Shown: positions 44,437 through 53,463 of the stretch, piece by piece
Layout: each line of letters starts with the position of its first letter
Numbering within the stretch: the stretch's first letter is position 1
From: Hyphomonadaceae bacterium
Lineage (GTDB): Bacteria > Pseudomonadota > Alphaproteobacteria > Caulobacterales > Hyphomonadaceae
Direction: 5' to 3'
Length of the DNA stretch: 64,000 nt
Assembly (NCBI GenBank): GCA_947478925.1
Contig: CANJXY010000002.1
Coordinates: forward strand, 1 to 64,000
Notes under the pieces: generated by a model
The model's input: only the letters and a program-made list of their open reading frames with translations
Database searches by the model: none
What the model was told of the DNA's origin: nothing
Translations under genes and position numbers: made by a program

Positions 44437-45051
44437 ATGTCTACGGCGGCGCCCAACACAGCTGACGATCCGCGCTGGCTGGAATTCAACCGCGCCGGCT
44501 TCGAATGCTCGTGCGGCCAACGCCATGTCGGCTTGTTTCCGATCAACATGCTCGTTCCGGTCGGCTGGACCGGCGGACGCGACTATGCGCCGGATGATGC
44601 GCTGGACCTGACAGGCAATTTTCTGTCCGAAAATTTCTGCGTCTGGCAGGGCCAGTACTACGCGATGCGCATGCGCCTGCCGCTCCAGATCCAGGGCGCA
44701 GCGCCGGCTGCCTTCATGTATACAGTCTGGGCAGGCGTCTCGCGGGCGGACATGGAAACCTACGTCGCCGCGCGCAAGGACGGGGCGCTGTGCAACACCA
44801 CGCAGTTCTCGGCGCGTCTGGTGAACCGCATTGCCGGATATCCGGAGACGTCCAACCTGTTGGGCATCGCATTCCAGCAGGAAGATGGCGGACCACCGCT
44901 TCTCCTGCTCGCTGGTCCGCAACCGGGGGCGAATCCGGGCCATCCGCTGATTGGTGAAGAGCGCAACGGCATCGGTCTCGACCGCGCACTGGAGCTATTC
45001 GCGGCCTATGGTCACGATATGCAGACCAATCCCTCTACGAGATCGCACTGA
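44437..45051 (+). CDS. DUF2199 domain protein
   Basis: A 204-residue protein with the DUF2199 pattern: FECSCGQRHVGLF (zinc-like CxC..H), LSENFCVWQGQYYAMRMRLPLQIQGA, TVWAGVSRADMETYV. The Cys cluster FECSCGQRH suggests metal binding. Family function unknown. It begins directly at the base after the gatC stop, and its stop abuts the next ATG, so it is in the gat transcript. It is an unusual insertion between gatC and gatA. Confidence 0.82.
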   Translation: MSTAAPNTADDPRWLEFNRAGFECSCGQRHVGLFPINMLVPVGWTGGRDYAPDDALDLTGNFLSENFCVWQGQYYAMRMRLPLQIQGAAPAAFMYTVWAGVSRADMETYVAARKDGALCNTTQFSARLVNRIAGYPETSNLLGIAFQQEDGGPPLLLLAGPQPGANPGHPLIGEERNGIGLDRALELFAAYGHDMQTNPSTRSH

Positions 45052-45552
45052 ATGCTTGCGGAGCGCGCACCTCTCACGTCGGACGTGACAGTCGCCGAGG
45101 AAGACCCTCTTTCCGCAGACGCCATCGCTTTGTCCGACGCCATGTCAGAGATCGTGAATCGCATCTATCCTGAGGATGCCAAGAACGGGATCATTCCAAC
45201 TACGAGCGAAGAACTGGCGCGCCATGGGGTGCTCGTCATTGCGCGTGTGAATAGCAAGGCGGCGGCGTGCGGCGCACTGATGGCGCATGCGCCGGTCGAT
45301 GGCCTCGGTGCGCTCGAAGTGAAACGCATGCTGGTTCTGCCGGCGTATCGTGGGCGCGGGCTTTCACGGCTGGTGCTGAACAGTCTCGAACGGATTGCGC
45401 GTCAGCGCCACACGCAGAAACTTGTCCTCATGTGCGGACCGCGACAACCCGAAGCGTTGCGACTCTACGAGACCAACGGCTTCGACCGTCGCAACGCCTA
45501 CGGCAAACACACAGAACACCCACTAAGCATTTTCTTCGAGAAGACCCTCTAG
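45052..45552 (+). CDS. GNAT-family N-acetyltransferase
   Basis: A 166-residue acetyltransferase: VKRMLVLPAYRGRGLSRLVLNSLERIARQRHTQKLVLMCG contains the RGRGLS acetyl-CoA loop, and EALRLYETNGFDRRNAYGKHTEHPLSIFFEKTL is the conserved end. The substrate is unknown. The stop TAG touches the gatA ATG. It lies inside the gatC-gatA operon together with DUF2199. Confidence 0.9.
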   Translation: MLAERAPLTSDVTVAEEDPLSADAIALSDAMSEIVNRIYPEDAKNGIIPTTSEELARHGVLVIARVNSKAAACGALMAHAPVDGLGALEVKRMLVLPAYRGRGLSRLVLNSLERIARQRHTQKLVLMCGPRQPEALRLYETNGFDRRNAYGKHTEHPLSIFFEKTL

Positions 45553-47031
45553 ATGACCAACCTCACCCAGCTTTCCCTCTCCGACGCGGTCGATGGACTG
45601 AAGGCGAAGAAATTCTCGTCGCAGGAAATCACGCAGGCGTTCCTGAGCAGCATCAATGCATCGAACGCGACGCTGAACGCCTATGTCGTCGTGACGCCGG
45701 ACAAAGCGCTCGACATGGCGAAGGCGTCCGATGCCAAGCTGGCAAAAGGTCAGGGTGGCAAACTCGAAGGCGCCCCGCTTGGCATCAAGGACCTGTTCTG
45801 CACTAAAGGCGTTCGGACTACAGCATGCTCCAACATCCTCGGCGAGTTCACGCCGACCTATGAAAGCACCGTGACGCAGAACCTTTGGGATCAGGGCTCT
45901 GTGATGCTGGGCAAGCTCAACATGGATGAGTTCGCGATGGGCTCGTCGAACGAGACGTCGCGCTTCGGCCCGCCGACCAATCCGTGGCGCCGCGAGAGAT
46001 CGGATGTGAAGCTGACCGCGGGTGGTTCGTCGGGTGGTTCGGCGACGGCTGTTGCGGCTGATCTCTGCCTCGCCGCGACGGCGTCGGACACGGGCGGCTC
46101 GATCCGCCAGCCGGCGGCGTTCACCGGTATTGTCGGTATCAAGCCAACCTACGGCCGCGCCAGCCGCTATGGCATGGTGGCGTTCGCCTCGTCGCTCGAT
46201 CAGGCGGGACCGCTGGCGAAGACGGTGAAAGACGCCGCCCTTATGCTCGAAGTCATGTGCTCGGGCGACATGAAGGACTCGACCAGCCTGCACCTGCCCG
46301 TGCCGCAATGGACGAAATCGGTCGGCGCATCGGTCAAGGGCATGAAGATCGGGGTACCAAAGGAGTATCGCGTCGATGGCATGCCGGAGGAAATCGAGAA
46401 GCTCTGGCAACAGGGCATCGCGTGGATGAAGGCGGCCGGCGCAGAGATCGTCGACGTCTCGCTGCCGCATACGAAGTATGCGCTGCCTGCCTACTACATC
46501 GTCGCGCCTGCTGAAGCTTCGTCTAACCTCGCCCGCTATGACGGAATTCGCTATGGCGCGCGTCAGTCGGGCGACGGCTCGCTCACATCGACCTACGAAA
46601 CGACACGCGCGAAGGGCTTTGGAGCAGAGGTTCAGCGCCGCCTGCTGATCGGCACCTACGTGCTGAGCGCCGGGTATTACGACGCATACTACCTTCGCGC
46701 GCAGAAAGTGCGGACGCGGATCCTGCAGGACTTCGAGGAAGCGTTCAAACACTGTGACGCGCTGCTGACGCCCGCAACGCCGAGCGCAGCGTTCGGCTAT
46801 GGCGAAAAGGGCGATGATCCGGTCGCGATGTACCTCAACGACATTTTCACCGTCACCGCCAACCTGGCTGGCCTGCCCGCGCTTGCCCTTCCGGCTGGGC
46901 TGGACGGACAGGGCCTGCCGCTCGGCTTGCAAGTGATCGGCAAAGCGCTGGACGAAGCATCCTGCTTCAAGGTCGCCGCCGCCATAGAAGACGCCGCCGG
47001 ATTCAAGGCCAGACCGGACAAATGGTGGTAG
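45553..47031 (+). CDS. gatA: Aspartyl/glutamyl-tRNA amidotransferase subunit A
   Basis: A 492-residue amidase-signature enzyme. [19 protein letters not shown] carries the catalytic Lys, and [49 protein letters not shown] carries the Ser-cisSer-Lys triad in the Gly/Ser-rich region. GatA releases ammonia from glutamine for the GatB kinase/transferase. Its last bases overlap the next small gene by 10 bases. Confidence 0.97.
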   Translation: MTNLTQLSLSDAVDGLKAKKFSSQEITQAFLSSINASNATLNAYVVVTPDKALDMAKASDAKLAKGQGGKLEGAPLGIKDLFCTKGVRTTACSNILGEFTPTYESTVTQNLWDQGSVMLGKLNMDEFAMGSSNETSRFGPPTNPWRRERSDVKLTAGGSSGGSATAVAADLCLAATASDTGGSIRQPAAFTGIVGIKPTYGRASRYGMVAFASSLDQAGPLAKTVKDAALMLEVMCSGDMKDSTSLHLPVPQWTKSVGASVKGMKIGVPKEYRVDGMPEEIEKLWQQGIAWMKAAGAEIVDVSLPHTKYALPAYYIVAPAEASSNLARYDGIRYGARQSGDGSLTSTYETTRAKGFGAEVQRRLLIGTYVLSAGYYDAYYLRAQKVRTRILQDFEEAFKHCDALLTPATPSAAFGYGEKGDDPVAMYLNDIFTVTANLAGLPALALPAGLDGQGLPLGLQVIGKALDEASCFKVAAAIEDAAGFKARPDKWW

Positions 47032-47252
47032 ACACCCCGCCTCCACGCAGGCCTGCCGCGATGGCGCTGACCGGCGCTATTCCGGCGCTTGCGTTGTCGG
47101 CTGGACTTCTGTCGCTGGAGCCAACCAGCGCGCTCCGCCAGGAATACTGGCCGTGGTTGCCGCTGGTCGTGCTGGCAATCGGGATGGGATCGAGCGCGGT
47201 GTTCTGGCTGATTCTGGCGCCGCGTCGGGGCAGGCATGATCGCGATTCCTGA
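47022..47252 (+). CDS. Small membrane protein overlapping gatA
   Basis: A 76-residue protein starting at ATG 47022 and overlapping the gatA stop by 10 bases. Two hydrophobic helices ([19 protein letters not shown] and [23 protein letters not shown]) are separated by a polar loop ([12 protein letters not shown]) and end in a basic tail (RRGRHDRDS). It is likely translationally coupled. Function unknown. Confidence 0.6.
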   Translation: MVVDTPPPRRPAAMALTGAIPALALSAGLLSLEPTSALRQEYWPWLPLVVLAIGMGSSAVFWLILAPRRGRHDRDS

Positions 47253-47338
47253 CGAAGCTCCGGGAGTCTCGGTGCTTTGAGGCCAGCTAATCAAACCGTC
47301 GCGTTGACCTGACCGTTCCTGCGCTGTTTCTGCGTAAC

Positions 47339-48139
47339 ATGATCCGCTTTGACGACTCCATCCATCTGACCGCAGCAGGCGACACCACCTGGACCGGGGA
47401 GGTCGACCCGAATTATCGTGGGTTCGGCAGCCAGTTCGGCGGGTGGACCGGCGCCGCCCTGCTCAAGGGTGCGATGGTCGAACCCGAGGCAAACGGCGAT
47501 CCGCTGTCGTTAAGCGTGCTATTCACCGACGCGATCGGCGAGGGTCCGTTCCAGATTTCGACCCGCCTGCTCCGCTCCGGTGCGCGGTTGCAATTCTGGC
47601 GATCAGAGTTGAGCCAGAACGGAAAGGTCTGTGCACATGCGCAGGCGACATTCGGCGTCCGGCGGGAGACGACGCGGTTCACCGATGCAGTGATGCCAAA
47701 TCCGCTCCCTCCAGAAACACCCGGACTTGGCGAGTTCGTGCCGCCGTCGGGCTTTGGTGCGATGTTTCAGTCACGTTGGACAACGCCGGGTCCGCTCGAT
47801 CCGGATCTTGATCCAACCAAGCCGGCGAGTTCATTGGTGTGGATGCGGGACCGGCCAGGGCGACCGCTCGACATACTGATGCTTGCCGCACTGGCGGACC
47901 TCGCACCGCCGCGCGTGATGTGGAAACGGAAGCGCCCGACGATGTCGTCGACGGTTTCGATGACGACGCACTTTCATGCAACGCCCGCAGAGATCGCGGC
48001 CGTCGGCAACCGCTTCATCCTGAGCGAGGTTCACTGCCGGCGTTGCGAGGGCGGATACTTCGATCACGAGTTGAAGCTGTGGTCGCCCGATGGCGCGCTG
48101 CTCGCGACCAGCGAACAGGTGGCAGCGTTCAGGGATTAA
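47339..48139 (+). CDS. Acyl-CoA thioesterase, double-hotdog (TesB-like)
   Basis: A 266-residue protein with two hotdog modules: residues 1-130 (FGSQFGGWTGAALLKGAM, SVLFTDAIGEGPFQISTRLLRSGARLQFWRSELSQNGKVCAHAQATFG) and residues about 140-260 (PASSLVWMRDRPGRPLDILMLAALADLAPP, TMSSTVSMTTHFHATP, RFILSEVHCRRCEGGYFDHELKLWSPDG). The layout (helix-containing GGWTG, then late SMTTHFHA) is that of TesB/ACOT8-type acyl-CoA thioesterases. The substrate is not readable. Confidence 0.82.
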   Translation: MIRFDDSIHLTAAGDTTWTGEVDPNYRGFGSQFGGWTGAALLKGAMVEPEANGDPLSLSVLFTDAIGEGPFQISTRLLRSGARLQFWRSELSQNGKVCAHAQATFGVRRETTRFTDAVMPNPLPPETPGLGEFVPPSGFGAMFQSRWTTPGPLDPDLDPTKPASSLVWMRDRPGRPLDILMLAALADLAPPRVMWKRKRPTMSSTVSMTTHFHATPAEIAAVGNRFILSEVHCRRCEGGYFDHELKLWSPDGALLATSEQVAAFRD

Positions 48140-48145
48140 CGCGGC

Positions 48146-48694
48146 CTACTTGCCCAGCAGGCCTTCGAATGGGCGCTTGCCGTCTGGCGGCGTATAGCCG
48201 TTGAAGTTGACGGCGCTGGCCTGACGGATGGCTTCATCTTCTGAGAGGCCCTTATACTTCACGAGGTAGGCCGCCCACATCTGGCTCGCGCGCCAGCCGA
48301 CAGTGCAGTGAAGCAGGACGTCGCCTTTCGAGGCCGCGATCGCATCGGCAACCTTGGTGACAGCGGCCGGCGTATAGGGCGTGTCGGGACCACCGAGCGG
48401 CACGTGGACATAGGTGAGCCCGAGCTCTTTCGCGAGGGCAGCCTCGTCGAACGGGACGGCCTTGCGGTTATCCATCTCCTGCTGCGTGCGCAGGGAGATG
48501 ACGGTGGTGACCCCCTTGGCGGCAAGGTCGCGCAGCGCCTGCTCGCTGGGCTGGCCGGCGATGTAAGCGGGGCCGGCGTCAGCGATCACGGCCTGGAACC
48601 CGGGGGTGGTCAGCTTCTCCGGAAACTTGACGGCGTCCTGCGCAAACGCGGGCGCGGCGAATGCAAGGGCGGCGGCGAGAAGAACGAAGCGCAT
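48146..48694 (-). CDS. Periplasmic dual-specificity-phosphatase-like protein (DUF442/beta-lactamase-hydrolase-like)
   Basis: A 182-residue protein. Signal peptide MRFVLLAAALAFAAPAFAQ is followed by a phosphatase fold with the Cys-based active-site loop HCTVGWRAS (Cys130 by my count, Arg in the loop). LRDLAAKGVTTVISLRTQQEMD fits the usual strand-helix before it. Proteins of this type include the Blh domain. Physiological substrate unknown. It ends 7 bases from the thioesterase stop and diverges from ruvX. Confidence 0.85.
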   Translation of the reverse strand: MRFVLLAAALAFAAPAFAQDAVKFPEKLTTPGFQAVIADAGPAYIAGQPSEQALRDLAAKGVTTVISLRTQQEMDNRKAVPFDEAALAKELGLTYVHVPLGGPDTPYTPAAVTKVADAIAASKGDVLLHCTVGWRASQMWAAYLVKYKGLSEDEAIRQASAVNFNGYTPPDGKRPFEGLLGK

Positions 48695-48819
48695 GGGCGT
48701 CTCCTGACGGTGTTGCGCGGACTAGGGATCAGGCCGACCGGGTTGGCAAGATGGGCTGTGCACACGGGTGCGCGAGCGAAACGCATGACAGTCGCAGGGA
48801 TTTTCGCTACGCCAGCATC

Positions 48820-49275
48820 ATGCTGGTTGCAACGCTACAGGACCTTCCCCCGCGCGGCGCGTTGCTCGGGCTCGACCCAGGGGCGAAGACGATTGGCGTG
48901 GCGGCCTGCGACCCCAGCCGAATCATTGCGAGCCCGCTCGAGGTGATCCAGCGGGGCAAGAAGCTGGCTCCGTCACTCGACCGGCTGTTCGCGCTTTACG
49001 ATGCGCGGCAATGCGTCGGGCTCGTGATGGGGCTGCCCGTCAATATGGATGGTTCAGATGGGCCGCGTGTGCAGTCGGCGAGGTCGCTGGCGCATAACAT
49101 TATCGGGCGGCGCGATGTGCCGGTGGCGTTCTGGGACGAGCGGCTATCGACGGCCGGGGCTGAGCGAGCGCTGCTGGACGCGGATGTCAATCGTGCAAAG
49201 CGGGACGAAGTGATCGATATGATAGCCGCGGGGTGGATCCTGCAGGGGGCAATTGACCGTCTGGCCTACCGCTGA
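48820..49275 (+). CDS. ruvX: Holliday junction resolvase-like RuvX/YqgF
   Basis: A 151-residue RNase H-fold protein: GALLGLDPGAKTIGVAACDPSRIIASPLEVI (first catalytic Asp), CVGLVMGLPVNMDGSDGPRVQSARSLAHNI, VAFWDERLSTAGAERALLDADVNRAKRDEVIDMIAAGWILQGAID (Glu and last Asp). YqgF is essential in E. coli and takes part in 16S rRNA 5' maturation. Start ATG 48820 (MLVATLQDLPPRGALLG); an upstream open frame is spurious. YqgE lies 5 kb away in this window. Confidence 0.92.
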   Translation: MLVATLQDLPPRGALLGLDPGAKTIGVAACDPSRIIASPLEVIQRGKKLAPSLDRLFALYDARQCVGLVMGLPVNMDGSDGPRVQSARSLAHNIIGRRDVPVAFWDERLSTAGAERALLDADVNRAKRDEVIDMIAAGWILQGAIDRLAYR

Positions 49276-49390
49276 AGTCGCCATGCGATGGTGAGCGCGC
49301 CAACCACGGCGCCGCAACGAAGCATGCAGCTCCTTCTCCAGGGGAACACCGCACGACTCCTGCGCGTTGCTCCGCCAGAGGTGACACCAC

Positions 49391-49870
49391 ATGGCTGTAA
49401 TTCGTAATGAAGCGCGCCCGGCAGAACTGACCGAAAAACGAATCGTCGAAGTGACGCAGGACGGAAAGATCGTCAGTTCCGAACCCTTGGGCGCCTTTGT
49501 TCAAACAGCGGCGCCCCAGCCCACAGTTCAGGTGACACGCGAAAAACGAGGATCGGGAGCGATGATGCTGCTGTCTCTCGTGCTCGTACTGGCGATCGCT
49601 GGACTTGGCTTCTACATTTATCAGACACGGGACGACACAGCAGCCAAACAGGCGGCGGAGTCGCAGCTGCAGCAACAGCGCTCTGTTGCAGAGCAGAAAC
49701 TGCAGCAACTGGGACAAGCTGCCGACAATCTGAGCGATCAGGTGCGCGATACGCAGAAGGATCTCGGCATTCCAGCGTCACCCTCCCCGACGTCTGTCAA
49801 ACCTACCCCAGCGACGACGGCGCCTGTCCAACCTGCGGCGCCGACGCAACCGCAAACCTCGCCACGGTAG
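49391..49870 (+). CDS. Single-pass membrane protein with coiled coil and Pro/Thr-rich tail
   Basis: A 159-residue protein: a cytoplasmic N-terminus (about 55 residues), one helix (MMLLSLVLVLAIAGLGFYIY), then a Gln/Ala-rich coiled coil (KQAAESQLQQQRSVAEQKLQQLGQAADNLSDQVRDTQK) and a Pro/Thr/Ala tail. The tail resembles periplasmic spacer segments. Function unknown. A terminator with a GAAA loop follows. Confidence 0.72.
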   Translation: MAVIRNEARPAELTEKRIVEVTQDGKIVSSEPLGAFVQTAAPQPTVQVTREKRGSGAMMLLSLVLVLAIAGLGFYIYQTRDDTAAKQAAESQLQQQRSVAEQKLQQLGQAADNLSDQVRDTQKDLGIPASPSPTSVKPTPATTAPVQPAAPTQPQTSPR

Positions 49871-49891
49871 ACTTAACCACTGCTCTACGAA

Positions 49892-49917
49892 CGCCCTGCC
49901 GAAAGGCGGGGCGTTTC
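49892..49917 (+). terminator. Probable terminator with a GAAA loop
   Basis: CGCCCTGCC (49892-49900), GAAA loop, GGCGGGGCG (49905-49913): nine pairs with one T-G wobble, then TTTCGGCATTT. It lies 22 bases after the membrane protein stop and before pyrB. Confidence 0.6.
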
Positions 49918-50001
49918 GGCATTTGGGGAACGGCGAAGCCGAAGCGCGCTTGCCCTTCGGCGACTCCCTCGCTATGACCCCCAAAATCGCGAGACAGCAG
50001 C

Positions 50002-50979
50002 ATGGCGGACTACGCCTTTCCCCATCGACACCTCCTGGGTATCGAGGGCCTGAACCGGCTCGACATCGAGACATTGCTGGAATTGGGCGACAGGTATGTC
50101 GAGCTCAACCGGAGCCGCGTGAAGCACGCGGATGTTCTGGCAGGGCGGACGCTGGTCAACCTGTTCTTCGAGAACTCCACTCGGACGCAGGGATCGTTCG
50201 AAATCGCTGGGCGCAGGCTCGGCGCGGACGTCGTGACGATGCCGATCGCAACTTCGTCCGTGAAGAAGGGCGAGACGCTGATCGACACGGCAATGACGCT
50301 GAATGCCATGCGACCAGACCTGCTGGTGATCCGACATGGATCCTCGGGCGCGGTGAAGCTGCTCTCGCGCAAAGTGGATGGCGCGGTGATCAATGCAGGC
50401 GATGGAACACACGAGCACCCGACGCAGGCCTTACTCGATGCGCTGACCATCCGCCGCCGCGTAGGCGACATTGGTGGGATGCGGATCGCGATCTGCGGCG
50501 ACATTCTCCATAGCCGTGTCGCGCGCTCGAACGTAGCGTGTCTGAACGTGCTTGGCGCAGAGGTTCGCCTGATTGCGCCGCGTACGTTGACGCCTCCGGG
50601 CGCCGCCGACTGGGGGGCAGAAGTGTTCACCGACATGCGCAAGGGCCTCGCTGGCTGCGACGTGGTGATGATGCTTCGCCTGCAGCAGGAGCGGATGGAT
50701 GGCGCGTACCTGCCCTCCGCCCGCGAGTTCTTCCATTTCTGGGGGCTCGACGAAGAGAAGTTGAGCAATGCCAAGCCGAATGCGTACGTGATGCATCCGG
50801 GGCCGATGAACCGTGGCGTCGAGATCGAGAGCGGCATCGCCGATCACAAGACGCGATCGCTGATCACCGAACAGGTGGAGATGGGCGTCGCCGTGCGGAT
50901 GGCGGTGCTGGAAACGCTGGTGAAGAACGCGCCGGAATTCGGGGCTCAAATCGCGAACAAGGCCGGAGCGAAGACATGA
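50002..50979 (+). CDS. pyrB: Aspartate carbamoyltransferase catalytic subunit
   Basis: A 325-residue enzyme making carbamoyl-aspartate from carbamoyl phosphate and aspartate (pyrimidine step two). It carries the carbamoyl-phosphate loop [20 protein letters not shown] (STRT motif), [25 protein letters not shown] and [12 protein letters not shown]. No regulatory subunit PyrI is present. It overlaps the next gene by ATGA, typical of PyrB with an attached dihydroorotase-like partner. Confidence 0.96.
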   Translation: MADYAFPHRHLLGIEGLNRLDIETLLELGDRYVELNRSRVKHADVLAGRTLVNLFFENSTRTQGSFEIAGRRLGADVVTMPIATSSVKKGETLIDTAMTLNAMRPDLLVIRHGSSGAVKLLSRKVDGAVINAGDGTHEHPTQALLDALTIRRRVGDIGGMRIAICGDILHSRVARSNVACLNVLGAEVRLIAPRTLTPPGAADWGAEVFTDMRKGLAGCDVVMMLRLQQERMDGAYLPSAREFFHFWGLDEEKLSNAKPNAYVMHPGPMNRGVEIESGIADHKTRSLITEQVEMGVAVRMAVLETLVKNAPEFGAQIANKAGAKT

Positions 50980-52262
50980 CCGGTCGCACAGTCATCTATA
51001 ACGCACGCGTCATCGATCCAGCCTCGGGTCTGGACAACAAAGGCGGCGTGGTGATCGAGTCCGGCGTGATTGCCGACGTGGGCGCCGGCGTCACCAAGGC
51101 GACGGCGGGCGACCTGAAGATCGACGCCAAAGGCAGGGTTCTGGCGCCTGGTCTCATTGATCTGCGCGTCAAGACAGGCGAGCCCGGGGCTGAGAACAAG
51201 GAGACCCTGGCGACGGCGGGAGATGCGGCGGCGGCGGGCGGCGTCACAACATTCGTGGTGATGCCCGACACCGATCCGGTGATCGACTCGGTGGCGTTGG
51301 TCGACTTCATCCAGCAGCGCGGCGAGAGCGTCGCCAAAGTGAAAGTGCTTCCTTCGGGCGGGCTGACGGTCAGCCTCAATGGCCTGAAGATGTCGGAGAT
51401 CGGCCTCATCCAGGAAGCCGGCGCGGTGTTTTTCTCCAACGGTGACAGACCCGTGGAGGATGCAGGCGTGCTGCGTCGGGCAATGACCTATGCGGCGAGC
51501 TTCGATGCCCTGGTTGCGTCGCGGCCGGATACGCCGGCGCTGTCGAACAACACGGTGATGAATGCCGGCGCGTTCGCCGCACGTCTTGGATTGAGGGGCA
51601 CGCCGCCGGAAGCGGAGTGGATTGCACTCGAACGCGACCTGATGCTCGCCGAGACGACGGGCGTCCGCCTGCTGGTCGACTGCATTTCGACTGGCCGTTC
51701 GCTTGGCGCGATTGAACGTGCGCGCAGAGAGGGCGTGAAGGTGTCTTGCTCGGTGGCGGCATACTCGCTGTTCTTCAACGAGCTCGATGTCGGGGACTAT
51801 CTCACCTACTGCAAGGTTCAGCCCCCCTTCCGGAAGGAAGACGACAGACAGGCGCTGATCGATGGCCTCAAGCGCGGAGCGATCGATGCCGTTGTGTCAG
51901 CGCACGATCCGCAGCCGACTGAGGATAAGCGACTGCCGATCGCCGATGCGGCCTTCGGCGCGGTGGGGCTCGAGACGCTGTTGCCGGCGCTGCTGAGCCT
52001 CGCCATCCGCGAAGAGATCCCGCTGACGACTGCGCTGAAGCCCGTGACGTCTGGCCCGGCCGACCTGCTCGGGCTGCCGCAAGGACGCCTCGCAAAGGGC
52101 GCGCCGGCCGACCTGGTGTTGTTCGATGCCGCGGCGCCATGGGCGTGCGATCGCGATGATCTGTCTTCGCGCTCCAAGAACTCGCCGTTCGACGGACGGA
52201 AGCTCGAGGGCCGAGTCTTGCGAACGTGGGTGAATGGCGCAACCGTGTTCGAACGGGGCTAG
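50976..52262 (+). CDS. Dihydroorotase homologue, probably inactive (PyrC')
   Basis: A 428-residue amidohydrolase-fold protein beginning inside the pyrB stop. In active class I dihydroorotases the first metal motif reads DxHVHLREPG; here it is [12 protein letters not shown], so both HxH histidines are lost. The later His/His segment is [14 protein letters not shown] and also lacks the histidines. The SDHAPH region reads [11 protein letters not shown]. All point to loss of the two zinc sites. Such PyrC' (PyrX) proteins in Pseudomonas and other bacteria are structural partners of PyrB that lack activity; the same role is inferred. A separate active PyrC must then be encoded outside this window. 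Confidence 0.9.
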   Translation: MTGRTVIYNARVIDPASGLDNKGGVVIESGVIADVGAGVTKATAGDLKIDAKGRVLAPGLIDLRVKTGEPGAENKETLATAGDAAAAGGVTTFVVMPDTDPVIDSVALVDFIQQRGESVAKVKVLPSGGLTVSLNGLKMSEIGLIQEAGAVFFSNGDRPVEDAGVLRRAMTYAASFDALVASRPDTPALSNNTVMNAGAFAARLGLRGTPPEAEWIALERDLMLAETTGVRLLVDCISTGRSLGAIERARREGVKVSCSVAAYSLFFNELDVGDYLTYCKVQPPFRKEDDRQALIDGLKRGAIDAVVSAHDPQPTEDKRLPIADAAFGAVGLETLLPALLSLAIREEIPLTTALKPVTSGPADLLGLPQGRLAKGAPADLVLFDAAAPWACDRDDLSSRSKNSPFDGRKLEGRVLRTWVNGATVFERG

Positions 52263-52273
52263 GGACTTAAAGC

Positions 52274-52984
52274 ATGACGCTACCACAGACGGTTGAGCTT
52301 GCGCTCTCCATCGGGTTTGCCGTGATCGGCTACCTGCTAGGCTCCATTCCGTTCGGCCTGGTGCTGACAAAAATGGCAGGCCTTGGGGACATCCGCTCCA
52401 TCGGCTCGGGCAATATCGGCGCGACGAACGTGCTGCGCACCGGGCGCAAGGATCTCGCACTGGCGACATTGCTCCTTGACGCGGGCAAGGCGGGAGCGGC
52501 CTTCTTCATCGGCTGGGGCGTGGCGCAGCATCTCATCCAGAATTACATACCCTTAGGTCTCCGGGTCGACCTGTGGAGCACGCCCTACACCGTTGGGTTG
52601 TGCGCAGGGGCGGCCGCCTTCATTGGTCACTGCTATCCGGTGTGGTTGAAGTTCAAGGGCGGCAAGGGCGTGGCGACCTATGTCGGCCTCCTGTTTGCCG
52701 CGATGTGGCAGGTCGGGCTGGCGTTTGGCGCGATCTGGCTGCTGACGGCTGCGCTCTTCCGTATGTCGTCATGTGCCGCACTGGTGGCGACGCTGGTTAC
52801 GCCGTTGATTGCTTACTTCATCGTGCCGTACAGCAACGCATGGATCGTAACGGCTGCTTTGGCCGTGCTGATCTATTGGCGCCATCGCGCCAACATACAG
52901 CGCATCCTCGTCGGGACCGAACCCAAGATCGGATCCAAAAAGAAGGATGCCGCGCCGCCTGATGCCGAAAACGGCGCCGCATGA
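52274..52984 (+). CDS. plsY: Glycerol-3-phosphate acyltransferase PlsY
   Basis: A 236-residue membrane enzyme (about seven helices) that uses acyl-phosphate to acylate glycerol-3-phosphate, the first step of phospholipid synthesis. Signature loops: [70 protein letters not shown] (GGKGVAT). The C-terminal tail ([21 protein letters not shown]) extends beyond the usual length. A decayed dprA remnant follows, then topA. Confidence 0.95.
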   Translation: MTLPQTVELALSIGFAVIGYLLGSIPFGLVLTKMAGLGDIRSIGSGNIGATNVLRTGRKDLALATLLLDAGKAGAAFFIGWGVAQHLIQNYIPLGLRVDLWSTPYTVGLCAGAAAFIGHCYPVWLKFKGGKGVATYVGLLFAAMWQVGLAFGAIWLLTAALFRMSSCAALVATLVTPLIAYFIVPYSNAWIVTAALAVLIYWRHRANIQRILVGTEPKIGSKKKDAAPPDAENGAA

Positions 52985-53291
52985 AGCGGCGCGCGCTTGC
53001 AGGGGGAGAGCGAGCAAACTGGTTGAGGCTGTCGCCAACGCGGGACCTTCCCAGCGCAACCGCATAATCTCTGACTTGTCGCTAGCGACCATCATTGTGG
53101 AGACGGCGGAGGCGCCGGGCGAGCTGTCGCGCGCTCGGCGCGAGGCGCTTTAGCCCAAGCCGATGCGGATCGACGAGATCGTCGGCGCGATGGATCCGCA
53201 GCACCGACGGGTGCTCGCAGCGCAGGCCGAACTGGAACTGGCCGGGGAAGCGGTAACGCATGTGGAGAGCACGACGTCGTGGGCGGTTTGA
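52985..53291 (+). pseudogene. dprA: Remnant of dprA (DNA-processing protein A)
   Basis: In one reading frame after plsY there is PSQRNRIISDLSLATIIVET (53040-53100 area), then AEAPGELSRARREAL and an in-frame TAG (53151-53153), then PKPMRIDEIVGAMDPQHRRV...[13 protein letters not shown] and a TGA (53289-53291). The first matches the DprA FPxRNRIISGLSLATVVVEAAxxSGSLITAR segment; the second matches the DprA C-terminal winged helix (DEIIxxx...LLELELAGR). The Rossmann core and most of the protein are missing, so it is a deleted pseudogene in the ancestral plsY-dprA-topA position. No functional DprA can come from it. Confidence 0.8.
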
Positions 53292-53349
53292 CCGCCAGAG
53301 CTGGATTTCCAGCTGCTTCGACGCCCCGTCTTCACATCCTGCAAATTAT

Positions 53350-53366
53350 CTCCCCCTACGGGGGAG
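53350..53366. repeat. CTCCCCC-GGGGGAG inverted repeat
   Basis: A 7-bp stem, CTCCCCC at 53350-53356 and GGGGGAG at 53360-53366, with a 3-base loop, lies between the dprA remnant and topA. Short hairpins of this sequence are common in intergenic repeats of this group. No T-run follows. Confidence 0.35.
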
Positions 53367-53463
53367 GCGCGGGCGTCACCTTTCCGCGAATTGACATTCC
53401 AGGTCGCCGCCCCCAACTTCCGGCCGCAACCTCCCCACAAGTCACCTGAATCTATGAGGAAAA

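Noticed and set aside
50538-50975. N-terminal extension of the PyrC' frame inside pyrB
   Set aside because: The ATG at 50976 overlaps the pyrB stop in the usual manner and gives the normal dihydroorotase start; the extension is a shadow of pyrB.
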